A stretch of 64,000 bases of DNA. Origin: Salinilacihabitans rarus. Its GTDB lineage: Archaea > Halobacteriota > Halobacteria > Halobacteriales > Natrialbaceae. Location of the stretch: assembly GCF_024296665.1 (NCBI RefSeq), contig NZ_CP100762.1, positions 2,232,001 to 2,296,000 of the forward strand, written 5' to 3'. This document shows positions 55,459 through 63,190 of the stretch, in pieces (position 1 is the stretch's first letter; each line of letters starts with the position of its first letter). Both the position numbers and the translations under genes were made by a program. The notes under the pieces were generated by a model, which worked only from the letters and a program-made list of their open reading frames with translations, ran no database searches and was not told the origin of the DNA.

Positions 55459-56343
55459 ATGACGGAGTCGCACCTCGTCGAGGAACTCGATCCGGAGGAC
55501 GCCTTCGCGGTCCTCTCGGACGGAACGCGGATCGACATCCTCCGGGCGCTCTGGGAGACCGACGGCGGGGAGGCCACGTTCTCCGAGTTGCGCGACGCCG
55601 TGGGGATGCGCGACTCGGGGAAGTTCAACTACCACCTCGGAAAGCTCACGGGCCGGTTCGTCGACAGGACCGACGAGGGGTACGAACTCCGGTCGGCCGG
55701 CCGGCACGTCGTCGGCTCCCTGCTCGCGGGCGGGTTCACGATGACGGCGGACGTCGACCCGATCGCCCTCGACGACCCCTGTCCGGTCTGTGGCGCCGAC
55801 CTCGCGTTCGCGTACGAGGACGAGCGCGTCCGCATCGACTGCGAGGCGTGTCCGTACGGGAACTCCTTCCCGGTGCCGCCCGGGGCGTTCGCCGAGTGCC
55901 CGGTCGACCGCTTCCCGGCGGTGGCGAACCGGTACCTCCGGACGCTGCTGGCCCGCGCTCGAAACGAGTTCTGCGCCGCCTGCGAGGGTCGCGTGCGGCC
56001 GGACCTCACCACCTTCGACGCGCTCGAGACGGACCGGTCGCCCGCGGGATTCGGCAGCCTCGTCGCCGTGGTCTACGACTGCGACCGCTGCGGGATGAGC
56101 ACGCAGGTCAACCTCTCGACGATCCTACTCGATCACCCGCTGGTCAGCGCGTTCCACTACGAGCACGGGACCGACGTCAGGGACGTCCCGCTCTGGCGGC
56201 TTGGCGTGATCGACGGCGAACCGCAGTCGAGGCTGCTCGACGGCGACGCGGGGGCCGCGAGAGCCACGTACGCCGTCGGCGAGCGCGAACTCTCGCTGAC
56301 GGTCGACGAGTCCCTGACCGTCCTCGACGCGGACCGCTCGTAA
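55459..56343 (+). CDS. ArsR-type transcriptional regulator with zinc-ribbon C-terminal domain
   Basis: This 294-residue protein has an N-terminal winged helix of ArsR type (DPEDAFAVLSDGTRIDILRALW, then FSELRDAVGMRDSGKFNYHLGKL, about 11-61). A second domain follows with several cysteines (CPVCGADLAFAYEDERVRIDCEACPYG, then FCAACEGRV and VYDCDRCGMS), consistent with two zinc ribbons or a ligand-sensing site. Haloarchaeal proteins of this arrangement are usually unstudied. It lies directly upstream of an MFS exporter on the same strand, separated by an operator-like array. It may therefore regulate that exporter, which is an inference from position. Confidence 0.85.
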   Translation: MTESHLVEELDPEDAFAVLSDGTRIDILRALWETDGGEATFSELRDAVGMRDSGKFNYHLGKLTGRFVDRTDEGYELRSAGRHVVGSLLAGGFTMTADVDPIALDDPCPVCGADLAFAYEDERVRIDCEACPYGNSFPVPPGAFAECPVDRFPAVANRYLRTLLARARNEFCAACEGRVRPDLTTFDALETDRSPAGFGSLVAVVYDCDRCGMSTQVNLSTILLDHPLVSAFHYEHGTDVRDVPLWRLGVIDGEPQSRLLDGDAGAARATYAVGERELSLTVDESLTVLDADRS

Positions 56344-56362
56344 CCCTGCCTCTCGACTCGAC

Positions 56363-56403
56363 AACAGAACGCGGCTTCTGTTCCGACTCGAACAGAATTG
56401 TTC
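56363..56403 (+). promoter_or_regulatory. Array of TTCTGTTC/GAACAGAA half-sites upstream of the MFS gene
   Basis: AACAGAA at 56363-56369 pairs with TTCTGTT at 56376-56382 across six bases. TTCTGTTC at 56376-56383 pairs perfectly with GAACAGAA at 56390-56397 across six bases. A further GAACA (56390-56394) pairs with TGTTC (56399-56403) across four bases. So four half-sites in alternating orientation lie about 12 bases upstream of the TATA box. This pattern is typical of a cooperative repressor or activator. Confidence 0.65.
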
Positions 56404-56414
56404 TTCTGGCTACA

Positions 56415-56420
56415 CTTATT
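56415..56420 (+). promoter_or_regulatory. TATA box of the MFS exporter gene
   Basis: CTTATT is centred about 28 bases before the ATG at 56446, matching a leaderless transcript. It sits directly after the half-site array. Confidence 0.6.
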
Positions 56421-56445
56421 CCGGCGGCGGCCGTCCCACCCGTCC

Positions 56446-57771
56446 ATGCGAGGTCCGTTCGCGAACGCGACGTTTCGGCGGCTGTTCGTCGGCCGCGTGG
56501 TCACCAACGTCGGCGACAGCCTCTACTTCGTCGCCGCGATGTGGCTCGTCTACAGCCTCACCGGCGACCCCTTCTACACTGGACTGGCAGGATTCCTGAC
56601 GATGGTACCGCGAGCGTTCCAGTTTCTGGCGGGGCCACTCGTCGATCAGTGGTCCCTCCGCCGGACGCTCGTCGGCACCCAGTTCGTTCAGGCGGTGGTC
56701 GTCTCGACGATTCCGGTCGCCCACGCCGCCGGCGTCCTGACCGTCGAACTGGTGCTGGTCGTCATGCCGGCGCTGACCGCGCTCAACCAGCTCGTCTATC
56801 CGGCACAGACGGCCGCACTCCCGCGGATCCTCGAGGACGACGATCTGGTCGCGGCGAACTCGGCGTTCTCGATCGCCTACCAGGGGCTCGATATGGTCGC
56901 CAACGGCGTCGGTGGCGTCCTCATGGGACTGTTCAGTGCCATTGCCCTGTTCACGATCGACGCCGTCACGTTCGGGCTCGCCGCGCTGGTGTTCGCGACG
57001 CTCTCGATTCCCGCCGCGGGTTCGTCCGGGGGAGGCGATGGCGACGCCCGAGCGACGGAAGACCAGCCTTCCGGGGCGGGCAAAGCGGCTGCAGACGGTG
57101 GCGTCGCCCCTCTCGAGGAGTCGGCTTCGTATCTCACGCGGCTTCGAGCGGGCGTGACGGCTCTTCGAGGAACGTTTCTCGTGCCGCTGATCGGCGCAGC
57201 AGTCGTCGCCAACTTCGCGGCGGGAATGGTTCTGGCGTCGATCCCGGCGTACGCCGACGCGCTCGGCGTTCCGCCGGCGCTCGCCGCGATCGGTGCTGCG
57301 GGCGGCTATGGCTTGCTCATGGCGTCGTTCGCGGCAGGAACGTTCTTCGGAGCGGTTCTGGCGTCCGCGATCGAGAGCTATCCCTTCGGCCGAACCATGA
57401 TCGTCGGGTTCGCCGCGAGCAGCGCCCTCTGGACCGCGGGACTCCTCGCCGACTGGCTCCCCGTGACGACCGTCCTGTTCGCGCTCGCAGTCGTCCCCAC
57501 CGGCGTCGTCAACGTTCAGGTCGCCGCGATCGTCCAGTCGGCCCCGCCGGAAGAACTCGTCGGCCGAGTCAGTAGCCTCCTCAGTTCGGCGCTCTCGTCG
57601 CTGTACCCGGTCGGCTCGCTCGCCGGCGGCGTCGTCGCGGGCGCGTTCGGCCCTCGCATCGCCATGGGGGCAGTCGGCGTGGTCGCTCTCGGACAGGCTG
57701 GCTACGTGTTGCTCGTAGACGACCTGCGAACGCTTCCAGCACCGGCGGAAACGACGCTCGATATGGAGTAG
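56446..57771 (+). CDS. MFS transporter, drug/siderophore exporter type
   Basis: This 441-residue transporter has about twelve hydrophobic segments. It starts MRGPFANATFRRLFVGRVVTNVGDSLYFVAAMWLVYSLTG, the usual first helix pair of the H+-coupled exporter group related to EntS and MdtH. A cytoplasmic, partly Ser/Gly/Asp-rich loop (SSGGGDGDARATEDQPSGAGK, about 200-220) divides the two halves. The second half contains SMVLASIPAYADALGV-like segments and GFAASSALWTAGLLADWLP. Substrate unknown; an exported toxic or chelating compound is likely. Expression is probably controlled at the half-site array just upstream. Confidence 0.88.
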   Translation: MRGPFANATFRRLFVGRVVTNVGDSLYFVAAMWLVYSLTGDPFYTGLAGFLTMVPRAFQFLAGPLVDQWSLRRTLVGTQFVQAVVVSTIPVAHAAGVLTVELVLVVMPALTALNQLVYPAQTAALPRILEDDDLVAANSAFSIAYQGLDMVANGVGGVLMGLFSAIALFTIDAVTFGLAALVFATLSIPAAGSSGGGDGDARATEDQPSGAGKAAADGGVAPLEESASYLTRLRAGVTALRGTFLVPLIGAAVVANFAAGMVLASIPAYADALGVPPALAAIGAAGGYGLLMASFAAGTFFGAVLASAIESYPFGRTMIVGFAASSALWTAGLLADWLPVTTVLFALAVVPTGVVNVQVAAIVQSAPPEELVGRVSSLLSSALSSLYPVGSLAGGVVAGAFGPRIAMGAVGVVALGQAGYVLLVDDLRTLPAPAETTLDME

Positions 57772-57774
57772 AAA

Positions 57775-59058
57775 TTACGTCCCGTGGTCCCAGGAGTCCA
57801 TGTACTCGCGCTGAGTCTCGGTCAGCGAGTCGAACTCGACGCCCTCGGCTTCGAGTTTGATCTCGGCGATCTCGCGGTCGAGGTCGTCGGGGACGTCGTG
57901 GACCCCCGGCTCGTAGGCGTCGCCGTTCTCGAGCATCTCCCGGACGCAGACGGCCTGAATACCGAAGCTCTGGTCCATCACCTCGACGGGGTGGCCCAGC
58001 GAGACGGGGGCGGCGAGGTTGACGAGGCGGCCCTCCGCGATGACGTTCAGCCGGCGGCCGTCGTCCATCTCGTAGGCCTCGACGCCGTCGCGGGCCTCGT
58101 AGCGGTCGACCGCGAGGTCGTCGAGCGCGTCGAGGTCGATCTCGATGTCGAAGTGGCCCGCGTTGGCGAGTAAGACGCCGTCTTGCATCTTCTCGAAGTG
58201 CTCGCGGACGATGACGTCGCGGTTGCCCGTCGTCGTGAGGAAGACGTCGCCGACCTCGGCCGCCTCCGACATGGGCATCACCTCGTAGCCCTCCATGTGG
58301 GCTTCGAGGGCGCGGCGGGGTTCGACCTCGGTGACGATGACGTTCGCGTTCTGGCCGGCGGCCTTCTTCGCGACGCCCTTGCCGCAGTAGCCGTAGCCCG
58401 AGACGACGACGTTCTTGCCGGCCCACGAGAGGTTCGTCGTCATGGCGATGGAGGCGAGCGAGGACTCGCCGGTGCCGTGGACGTTGTCGAACAGCCGCTT
58501 CATCGGCGTGTCGTTGACGGCGAACACCGGATAGCGGAGCGCGCCGTCGTCGTCCATCGCGCGCAGGCGGTGGACGCCGGTGGTCGTCTCCTCGGCGCCG
58601 CCGACGATGTCGTCGATCAGTTCGGGGTAGTCCTCGTGGATGGCGGCGACGAGGTCCATCCCGTCGTCGACCGTGATCGTGGGCTCGTGGGCGATGACGG
58701 CCTCGATGGCGTCGTAGTACGCCTCGTCGTCGACGCCGCGTTTCGCGTAGCTGGTGATCGACTCGTGGGCGTCGAGCGCGGCGGAGACGTCGTCGTGGGT
58801 CGAGAGGGGATTACAGCCCGTGACGGCGACCGCTGCGCCGCCGGCCGCGAGCGTCTCGACCAGCATCGCCGTCTTCGCCTCGACGTGCATCGCCATCCCG
58901 ATGCGCTCGCCCTCGAACGGCCGCTCGGCCTCGAACTCCTCGCGGACGCGCTCCAGAATGGGCATGTGCTGGGCAGCCCAGTCCATCTTGCGACGTCCCT
59001 CGGCGCGCGCCGCCCCGGGGTCGTCCAACTGCTCGCTGATCGGCGGATACTCCGTCAT
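57775..59058 (-). CDS. ahcY: Adenosylhomocysteinase (SAH hydrolase)
   Basis: This 427-residue NAD-dependent enzyme splits S-adenosylhomocysteine into homocysteine and adenosine, keeping methylation reactions going. The NAD-binding fold has the fingerprint VVVSGYGYCGKGVAKKA (about 208-224) and the active-site stretches NDTPMKRLFDNVHGTGESS and GNRDVIVREHFEKMQDGVLLANAGHFD. The C-terminal SLTETQREYMDSWDHGT is close to the archaeal ending. It starts with ATG at 59058. A deaminase for related nucleosides is encoded about 1.1 kb away on the same strand. Confidence 0.97.
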   Translation of the reverse strand: MTEYPPISEQLDDPGAARAEGRRKMDWAAQHMPILERVREEFEAERPFEGERIGMAMHVEAKTAMLVETLAAGGAAVAVTGCNPLSTHDDVSAALDAHESITSYAKRGVDDEAYYDAIEAVIAHEPTITVDDGMDLVAAIHEDYPELIDDIVGGAEETTTGVHRLRAMDDDGALRYPVFAVNDTPMKRLFDNVHGTGESSLASIAMTTNLSWAGKNVVVSGYGYCGKGVAKKAAGQNANVIVTEVEPRRALEAHMEGYEVMPMSEAAEVGDVFLTTTGNRDVIVREHFEKMQDGVLLANAGHFDIEIDLDALDDLAVDRYEARDGVEAYEMDDGRRLNVIAEGRLVNLAAPVSLGHPVEVMDQSFGIQAVCVREMLENGDAYEPGVHDVPDDLDREIAEIKLEAEGVEFDSLTETQREYMDSWDHGT

Positions 59059-59268
59059 ACCCGAGACGAGTGCGACCGGGGAGAAAACGCTACCGGAGCG
59101 CTCCCGTCCGAAAAACCGTCCGCAGCGTCGATCCGGTCCGCCGGTCGGCCCGTCGCGAAGGGAGCCAACCGACGCGTCGGCGTTCGGCGACGGCCCAATC
59201 GTGCCTCTGACGTTCCGACGATCGACGCGACCGTCGGTCGAACGCCGCTGACCGGCGATCGGTACCGA

Positions 59269-60045
59269 TTACTCCTCGGCGTCGTCCGCGTCGTCACCGT
59301 CGTCCGCGTCGTCCCCCGGCCCGACGTCGTCGGGCTTGTTGTCGTCCGTCTCGTCGTTCTTCGGGCCGGCGTGGGTCGACGTGTCCTCCTCCCAGTCGTC
59401 GCCCTTCGGGCCGGCGTGGGCCGGCTGGCCGGCGTAGTCGGGCGCGTTACCGGGGTTGTTCTCGATGACGAAGTTCGCGATCTGGATGCCGCGGGGCTCG
59501 TCGTCGTTTAGCTCCTCCTGTTTGAACTCCTGGACGAGTTCGCCGAATTTCTTCGCGCTTTCGTCGTTCTCGTCGTTCTCGTCGTCCTCGTCGTCCTCGT
59601 CGTCCTCGTCGTTCTCGTCGTCTTCGTCGTTCTCGTCGTTCTCGTCGTCGGCCTCGACGACGTCGAGCGTCGCGGTCGTCGTCGCGGACGCGTTCTCGTA
59701 GGTCGCCCCGAACGTGACCTCGACGGTCTCGGTGTCGTTCGGCACGTCCTCCTCGGTCGGTGCGTCGATCTCGATCTCGCCGTCCTCGTCGGTTTCGCCG
59801 ACCGCCTCCCACTCGGAGTCGTCGACGGTGGCGTTCACCGACGCGTTCTCGATCGGATCGTCCGTCTCGTTGTCGGTCACCGTGATGGTAACCTCCTCGT
59901 CGTCCTGTTCGACGTCGATAACGAGGTCGAGCGGTTCCTCCGCCTCGTCCCCGTGTTCGTCCGCGGCGACCATCCCGGGTACCGCGAACGCCGACAGGAC
60001 CATCAGTGCGGCCAGTGCGACCGCGAGGGTTCTGTGGCTGCTCAT
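59269..60045 (-). CDS. Acidic secreted protein with Asp/Glu/Asn repeats and HAGPK motifs
   Basis: This 258-residue protein begins with a Sec-type signal peptide (MSSHRTLAVALAALMVLSAFAVPGMVAADE). A single Ig-like domain follows (about 40-125: VTITVTDNETDDPIENASVNATVDDSEWEAVGETDEDGEIEI). A low-complexity stretch (about 127-160) is built of DEND/EDDEDD repeats. Near the end, two HAGPK units occur (HAGPKGDDW and HAGPKNDETDD), then an acidic tail. There is no obvious membrane or lipid anchor. The extreme acidity suits an extracellular halophile protein; function unknown. ATG 60045 starts the signal; a GTG at 60063 would add six residues. Confidence 0.75.
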   Translation of the reverse strand: MSSHRTLAVALAALMVLSAFAVPGMVAADEHGDEAEEPLDLVIDVEQDDEEVTITVTDNETDDPIENASVNATVDDSEWEAVGETDEDGEIEIDAPTEEDVPNDTETVEVTFGATYENASATTTATLDVVEADDENDENDEDDENDEDDEDDEDDENDENDESAKKFGELVQEFKQEELNDDEPRGIQIANFVIENNPGNAPDYAGQPAHAGPKGDDWEEDTSTHAGPKNDETDDNKPDDVGPGDDADDGDDADDAEE

Positions 60046-60194
60046 TCCAGTCACGACTTTCACGATCCGACGAATAAACCCCTGAGGCAGTTCGGATGTT
60101 TTATAAATATTCGCCGAATTTCCGGGACGTGACGAGAAGCGTTTTCAGCGTTCAAAAACGATTCTGAGCGTTTAACTCGGCGTCCGTCGGCGGC

Positions 60195-61496
60195 TCACTC
60201 GCCGTCGACGCGCGCGACGAGCGAGTCGGCGCGCTCGCGCGCCCGCCGGCGGACCGCGGCCTCGTCGAGCGTCAGCACCTCCCGGTCGCGCATCAGCACC
60301 CGGCCGTCGCAGACGGTGTGGCGGACGTCCGCCGCGGCGGCGGCGTACGCGAGGTGGCTCACGAGGTCGTGGGCCGGGGTGAGGTGGGGCCGTTCGAGGT
60401 CGAGCACCGCGAGGTCGGCGGGCGCGCCGGGTTCGATGCGGCCGCTCTCGACGCCGATGGCCGCGGCACTGCCCCGGGTCAGCATCTCGACGACGGCCGC
60501 GGCGGGGACGGCGCTCGCGTCGTCGGCGGCGAGTTTGCCGAGCATGGCCGCGTCGCGGGCCTCGCCGAGCATCGAGAGGTCGTTGTTCGAGGCCGCGCCG
60601 TCGGTGCCGAGGCCGACCGTGACGCCGGCGTCGAGCAGCCGCTGGACGGGGGCCATCCCGCTGGCGAGTTTCATGTTCGAGGCCGGGCAGTGGACCACGC
60701 TCGCGCCGGCCTCGGCGAGCACCTCGATTTCCGTCTCGTCGAGGTGGACGCCGTGGGCGAGGAAGTCCTCGGGTTCGAGCAGGCCCGCGTCCGCCGCGTA
60801 CTCCAGCGGGCGCACCCCCCGCTCCTCGACGATGGGCGACACCTCGCCGTCGGTCTCGTTGGCGTGGTAGTGGACGGGGACGCCCGCCTCGCGCGCTTTC
60901 GGGACGAACTCATCGAGGTACGCCTCGCCGACGGTCGTCAGCGAGTGGGGCATGAACGCCGTCGAGATGCGGCCGTCGGCCGCGCCGTCGAACTCCCGGG
61001 CCACGTCGATACTCTCGGCGGCGTCGGCGCGGGCGGCCGCCTCGTCCTTCCCGACGGTGACGACGCCGTGGCCGAGGCGGGCGCGCACGCCGGCGTCCTC
61101 GACGGCGGCGGCGACCTCGGAGACGTGGAAGTACATGTCGGCGAAGGCGGTCGTCCCCCCCTCGATCATCTCGAGGACGCCCAGTTCGGCGCCGGCGCGG
61201 ACGTCCTCGGGTTCGAGGGCCGCCTCCGCGGGCCAGATGTCCTCGCGCAGCCACGGTTCGAGCGGCTTGTCGTCGGCGTAGCCCCGCAGCAGCGTCATCG
61301 GGACGTGGCAGTGGCCGTTGACGAAGCCGGGCGTCACGAGGCCGCCGGAGGCGTCGAGCGTCTCCTCGGCGTCGGCGCCGAGGTCGGCGCCCACCTCGCT
61401 GATCTCGCCCGTCGCCCCGTCGACCAGCACGTCCGCGCGTTCGACCGTCAGATCCGGCAGGAGCACCCGCCCGCCGGTGATCGCCAGCGTGGTCAT
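60195..61496 (-). CDS. mtaD: Amidohydrolase of the SAH/MTA/adenosine deaminase type
   Basis: This 433-residue metal-dependent hydrolase has the amidohydrolase hallmarks: TPGFVNGHCHVPMTLLRG (about 53-70), HYHANETDGEVSP, the HGVHLDETEIEVL stretch and GLGTDGAASNNDLSMLGE (about 286-303). It matches the group deaminating 5'-methylthioadenosine, S-adenosylhomocysteine or 5'-deoxyadenosine. In archaea DadD-like enzymes recycle SAH or 5'-deoxyadenosine in this way. Substrate order cannot be read here, although a role alongside ahcY in SAM recycling is plausible. ATG 61496 is chosen over 61562. Confidence 0.9.
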   Translation of the reverse strand: MTTLAITGGRVLLPDLTVERADVLVDGATGEISEVGADLGADAEETLDASGGLVTPGFVNGHCHVPMTLLRGYADDKPLEPWLREDIWPAEAALEPEDVRAGAELGVLEMIEGGTTAFADMYFHVSEVAAAVEDAGVRARLGHGVVTVGKDEAAARADAAESIDVAREFDGAADGRISTAFMPHSLTTVGEAYLDEFVPKAREAGVPVHYHANETDGEVSPIVEERGVRPLEYAADAGLLEPEDFLAHGVHLDETEIEVLAEAGASVVHCPASNMKLASGMAPVQRLLDAGVTVGLGTDGAASNNDLSMLGEARDAAMLGKLAADDASAVPAAAVVEMLTRGSAAAIGVESGRIEPGAPADLAVLDLERPHLTPAHDLVSHLAYAAAAADVRHTVCDGRVLMRDREVLTLDEAAVRRRARERADSLVARVDGE

Positions 61497-61548
61497 GCAC
61501 CGGCGTTTCTCGTCGGGCGGCGTTAGGCTGTCGGTCGCCCGCGCCGGT

Positions 61549-62355
61549 TCACCGCGGCTCACAGTGCCAGTAGCCGTCCCGCTCGGAGACCGCGTAGTCG
61601 AGGTCGTCGAGGATCGCTCGCGTCTCCCCCGGCACGTCCCGCGAGAGCCCCTCGTCGTGGACCTCGACGAACAGCGCCGGCCGGTGGCGAGCCAGCGTCT
61701 CCCGGCCGCCCCGGAGCACGTCCGGGGCCGCGCCCTCGACGTCGACCTTGCAGACGTCCGGCGGCGGCCCCTCGACGTCGTCGAGTCGGCGGACCGGCAC
61801 CTCGACGACCCCCGCTACCTCGGCCGCCCAGCGGCGCGCGCTCTCGCGGTCGAACGCCGATAGCTGGGGGTACGTCGAGACGTAGAACGGCCGCTCGCCG
61901 CTCGCGTCGCCGAGGCCGTGCGGTCGGACGTCGATCCGCCCGGCGAGGTCGTTCAGCCGGCGGTTCGCCCGGAAACGCTCGACCGCCTCCGGCGAGGGCT
62001 CGAACGCGACGACCCGCCGGTCGGGCGCGCCGGCCGCCAGCGCGAGCGCGTAGACGCCGACGTTCGCGCCCACGTCGTAGACGACGTCGGCCGGCCCACA
62101 GCGGTCACAGAGCGCGGCGAGCATCTCGCTCCCGCCGTGGCGCGTCCACGGCTCGTAGGTCCGGACGGGACCGGCTGGCGTGGCCGTCCGCCGGGCGAGC
62201 AGTTCGCGCTCGTAGTTGGCGCGGGCGAGCCGGTGGTAGGCGTCGTACGCGAGGCCGCGGAGCCGGGCGACCGCTCGCCCGAGCGGTGGGCCGCTTGACA
62301 CGGGCGGCCGGACGACGCCCCGACAGTTGTAGGTTAGGGCGGCGACCTTATCCAT
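61549..62355 (-). CDS. FkbM-family methyltransferase
   Basis: This protein of about 268 residues has a SAM-binding fold: VVYDVGANVGVYALALAAGAPDRRVVAFEPSPEAVERFRANRRLNDL (about 93-139), then DVCKVDVEGAAPDVLRGGRETLARHRPALFVEVHD. That order is the FkbM methyltransferase family, which usually methylates hydroxyls on sugars or polyketides. The start at ATG 62355 leaves only 21 bases to the divergent spoIIM gene, so a later GTG at 62316 is also possible. Its substrate is unknown. Confidence 0.85.
   Translation of the reverse strand: MDKVAALTYNCRGVVRPPVSSGPPLGRAVARLRGLAYDAYHRLARANYERELLARRTATPAGPVRTYEPWTRHGGSEMLAALCDRCGPADVVYDVGANVGVYALALAAGAPDRRVVAFEPSPEAVERFRANRRLNDLAGRIDVRPHGLGDASGERPFYVSTYPQLSAFDRESARRWAAEVAGVVEVPVRRLDDVEGPPPDVCKVDVEGAAPDVLRGGRETLARHRPALFVEVHDEGLSRDVPGETRAILDDLDYAVSERDGYWHCEPR
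62347..62353 (+). promoter_or_regulatory. TATA box of the SpoIIM-like gene
   Basis: CTTATCC is centred 27 bases before the ATG at 62377. It overlaps the start codon of the longer form of the divergent methyltransferase, another reason to doubt that start. Confidence 0.55.
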
Positions 62356-62376
62356 CAGCGGTGAGAACGGTTCGGC

Positions 62377-63183
62377 ATGGACGCTTCGCAATCGAGAGTC
62401 GGCCGCGGCTGGACCGCCGTCGCGGCCGTCGTCCTCCTCGCCGCGCTCGGGACGGCCGTCGCGGCCGTCGAGCGCGACGCCCCGCTGGCCGCGGCGGGCG
62501 TCGTCGCCGTCGCGCTCGCGACCGCCGCGGCGCCGCCGGCCGTCCCGGGGGCGCTCGATACGCTCCGGGCGGCCTGGCGCGAGCACCGTCGGTACGTCGG
62601 GGCCGCGGCCGGGCTGTTCGGCCTCGGGGCGGTCGCCGGCGCGCTCTTGCTCGTGGCCGGCGTCGACCTGCTCGAACTCGTCGTCGAACTGCTCGACGAC
62701 GAACTGGTCCCCGCGGACGGGGGCGGTGGCGGGGTCGCCGACGACACGACGGACCTGGGGTTCACGGCGCGCTTTTTCGTCGTCCAGAACACGCCGCCGT
62801 TCCTGTTTGCCATCGCCGGCGCGCCGCTGACCGTCGGGTTGCTGACGGCGTTCGTGATGGTCTTCAACGGCGTCGTCGTGGGGAACGTCGGCTACGCGGT
62901 CGGCCGCGAGGTCGGCTTCGACGCGGTCGCCGTCCTGCTGGTTCCCCACGGCGTCTTCGAACTGACGGCGCTGTTTCTCGCCGCCGGCGTCGGCTTCCGG
63001 CTGCTGCACCGCCTCGTGGAACGCGTCCGGGGGAGCCGCGAGGCGTTCGTCACGCGGGCGTACCTCCGGCGGACCGCGTCCCTCGTCGGCGTCGGCTGGC
63101 TGTTGCTCGTCCTCGCGGCGTTCGTCGAGGCGTACGCGACGGTCGCCCTCGCGGAGTGGCTGCTGGCGGCGCCGGCGGTCTGA
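62377..63183 (+). CDS. Stage II sporulation protein M-like membrane protein
   Basis: This 268-residue membrane protein has about six hydrophobic segments. It shows the SpoIIM/DUF95 hallmarks: FVMVFNGVVVGNVGYAVGREVG (about 166-187) and LLVPHGVFELTALFLAAGVGFRLLH (about 194-218), with the conserved N-G and P-H-G-x-F-E motifs. In Bacillus SpoIIM joins a septal peptidoglycan-degrading complex. Archaea have no such wall, and the function there is unknown. ATG 62377 follows a TATA box at the right distance. Confidence 0.9.
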   Translation: MDASQSRVGRGWTAVAAVVLLAALGTAVAAVERDAPLAAAGVVAVALATAAAPPAVPGALDTLRAAWREHRRYVGAAAGLFGLGAVAGALLLVAGVDLLELVVELLDDELVPADGGGGGVADDTTDLGFTARFFVVQNTPPFLFAIAGAPLTVGLLTAFVMVFNGVVVGNVGYAVGREVGFDAVAVLLVPHGVFELTALFLAAGVGFRLLHRLVERVRGSREAFVTRAYLRRTASLVGVGWLLLVLAAFVEAYATVALAEWLLAAPAV

Positions 63184-63190
63184 ACCGCCC

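Noticed and set aside
59560-59660. Possible CRISPR-like short repeats
   Set aside because: These are triplet-based coding repeats within the acidic secreted protein, with no spacers of regular length.
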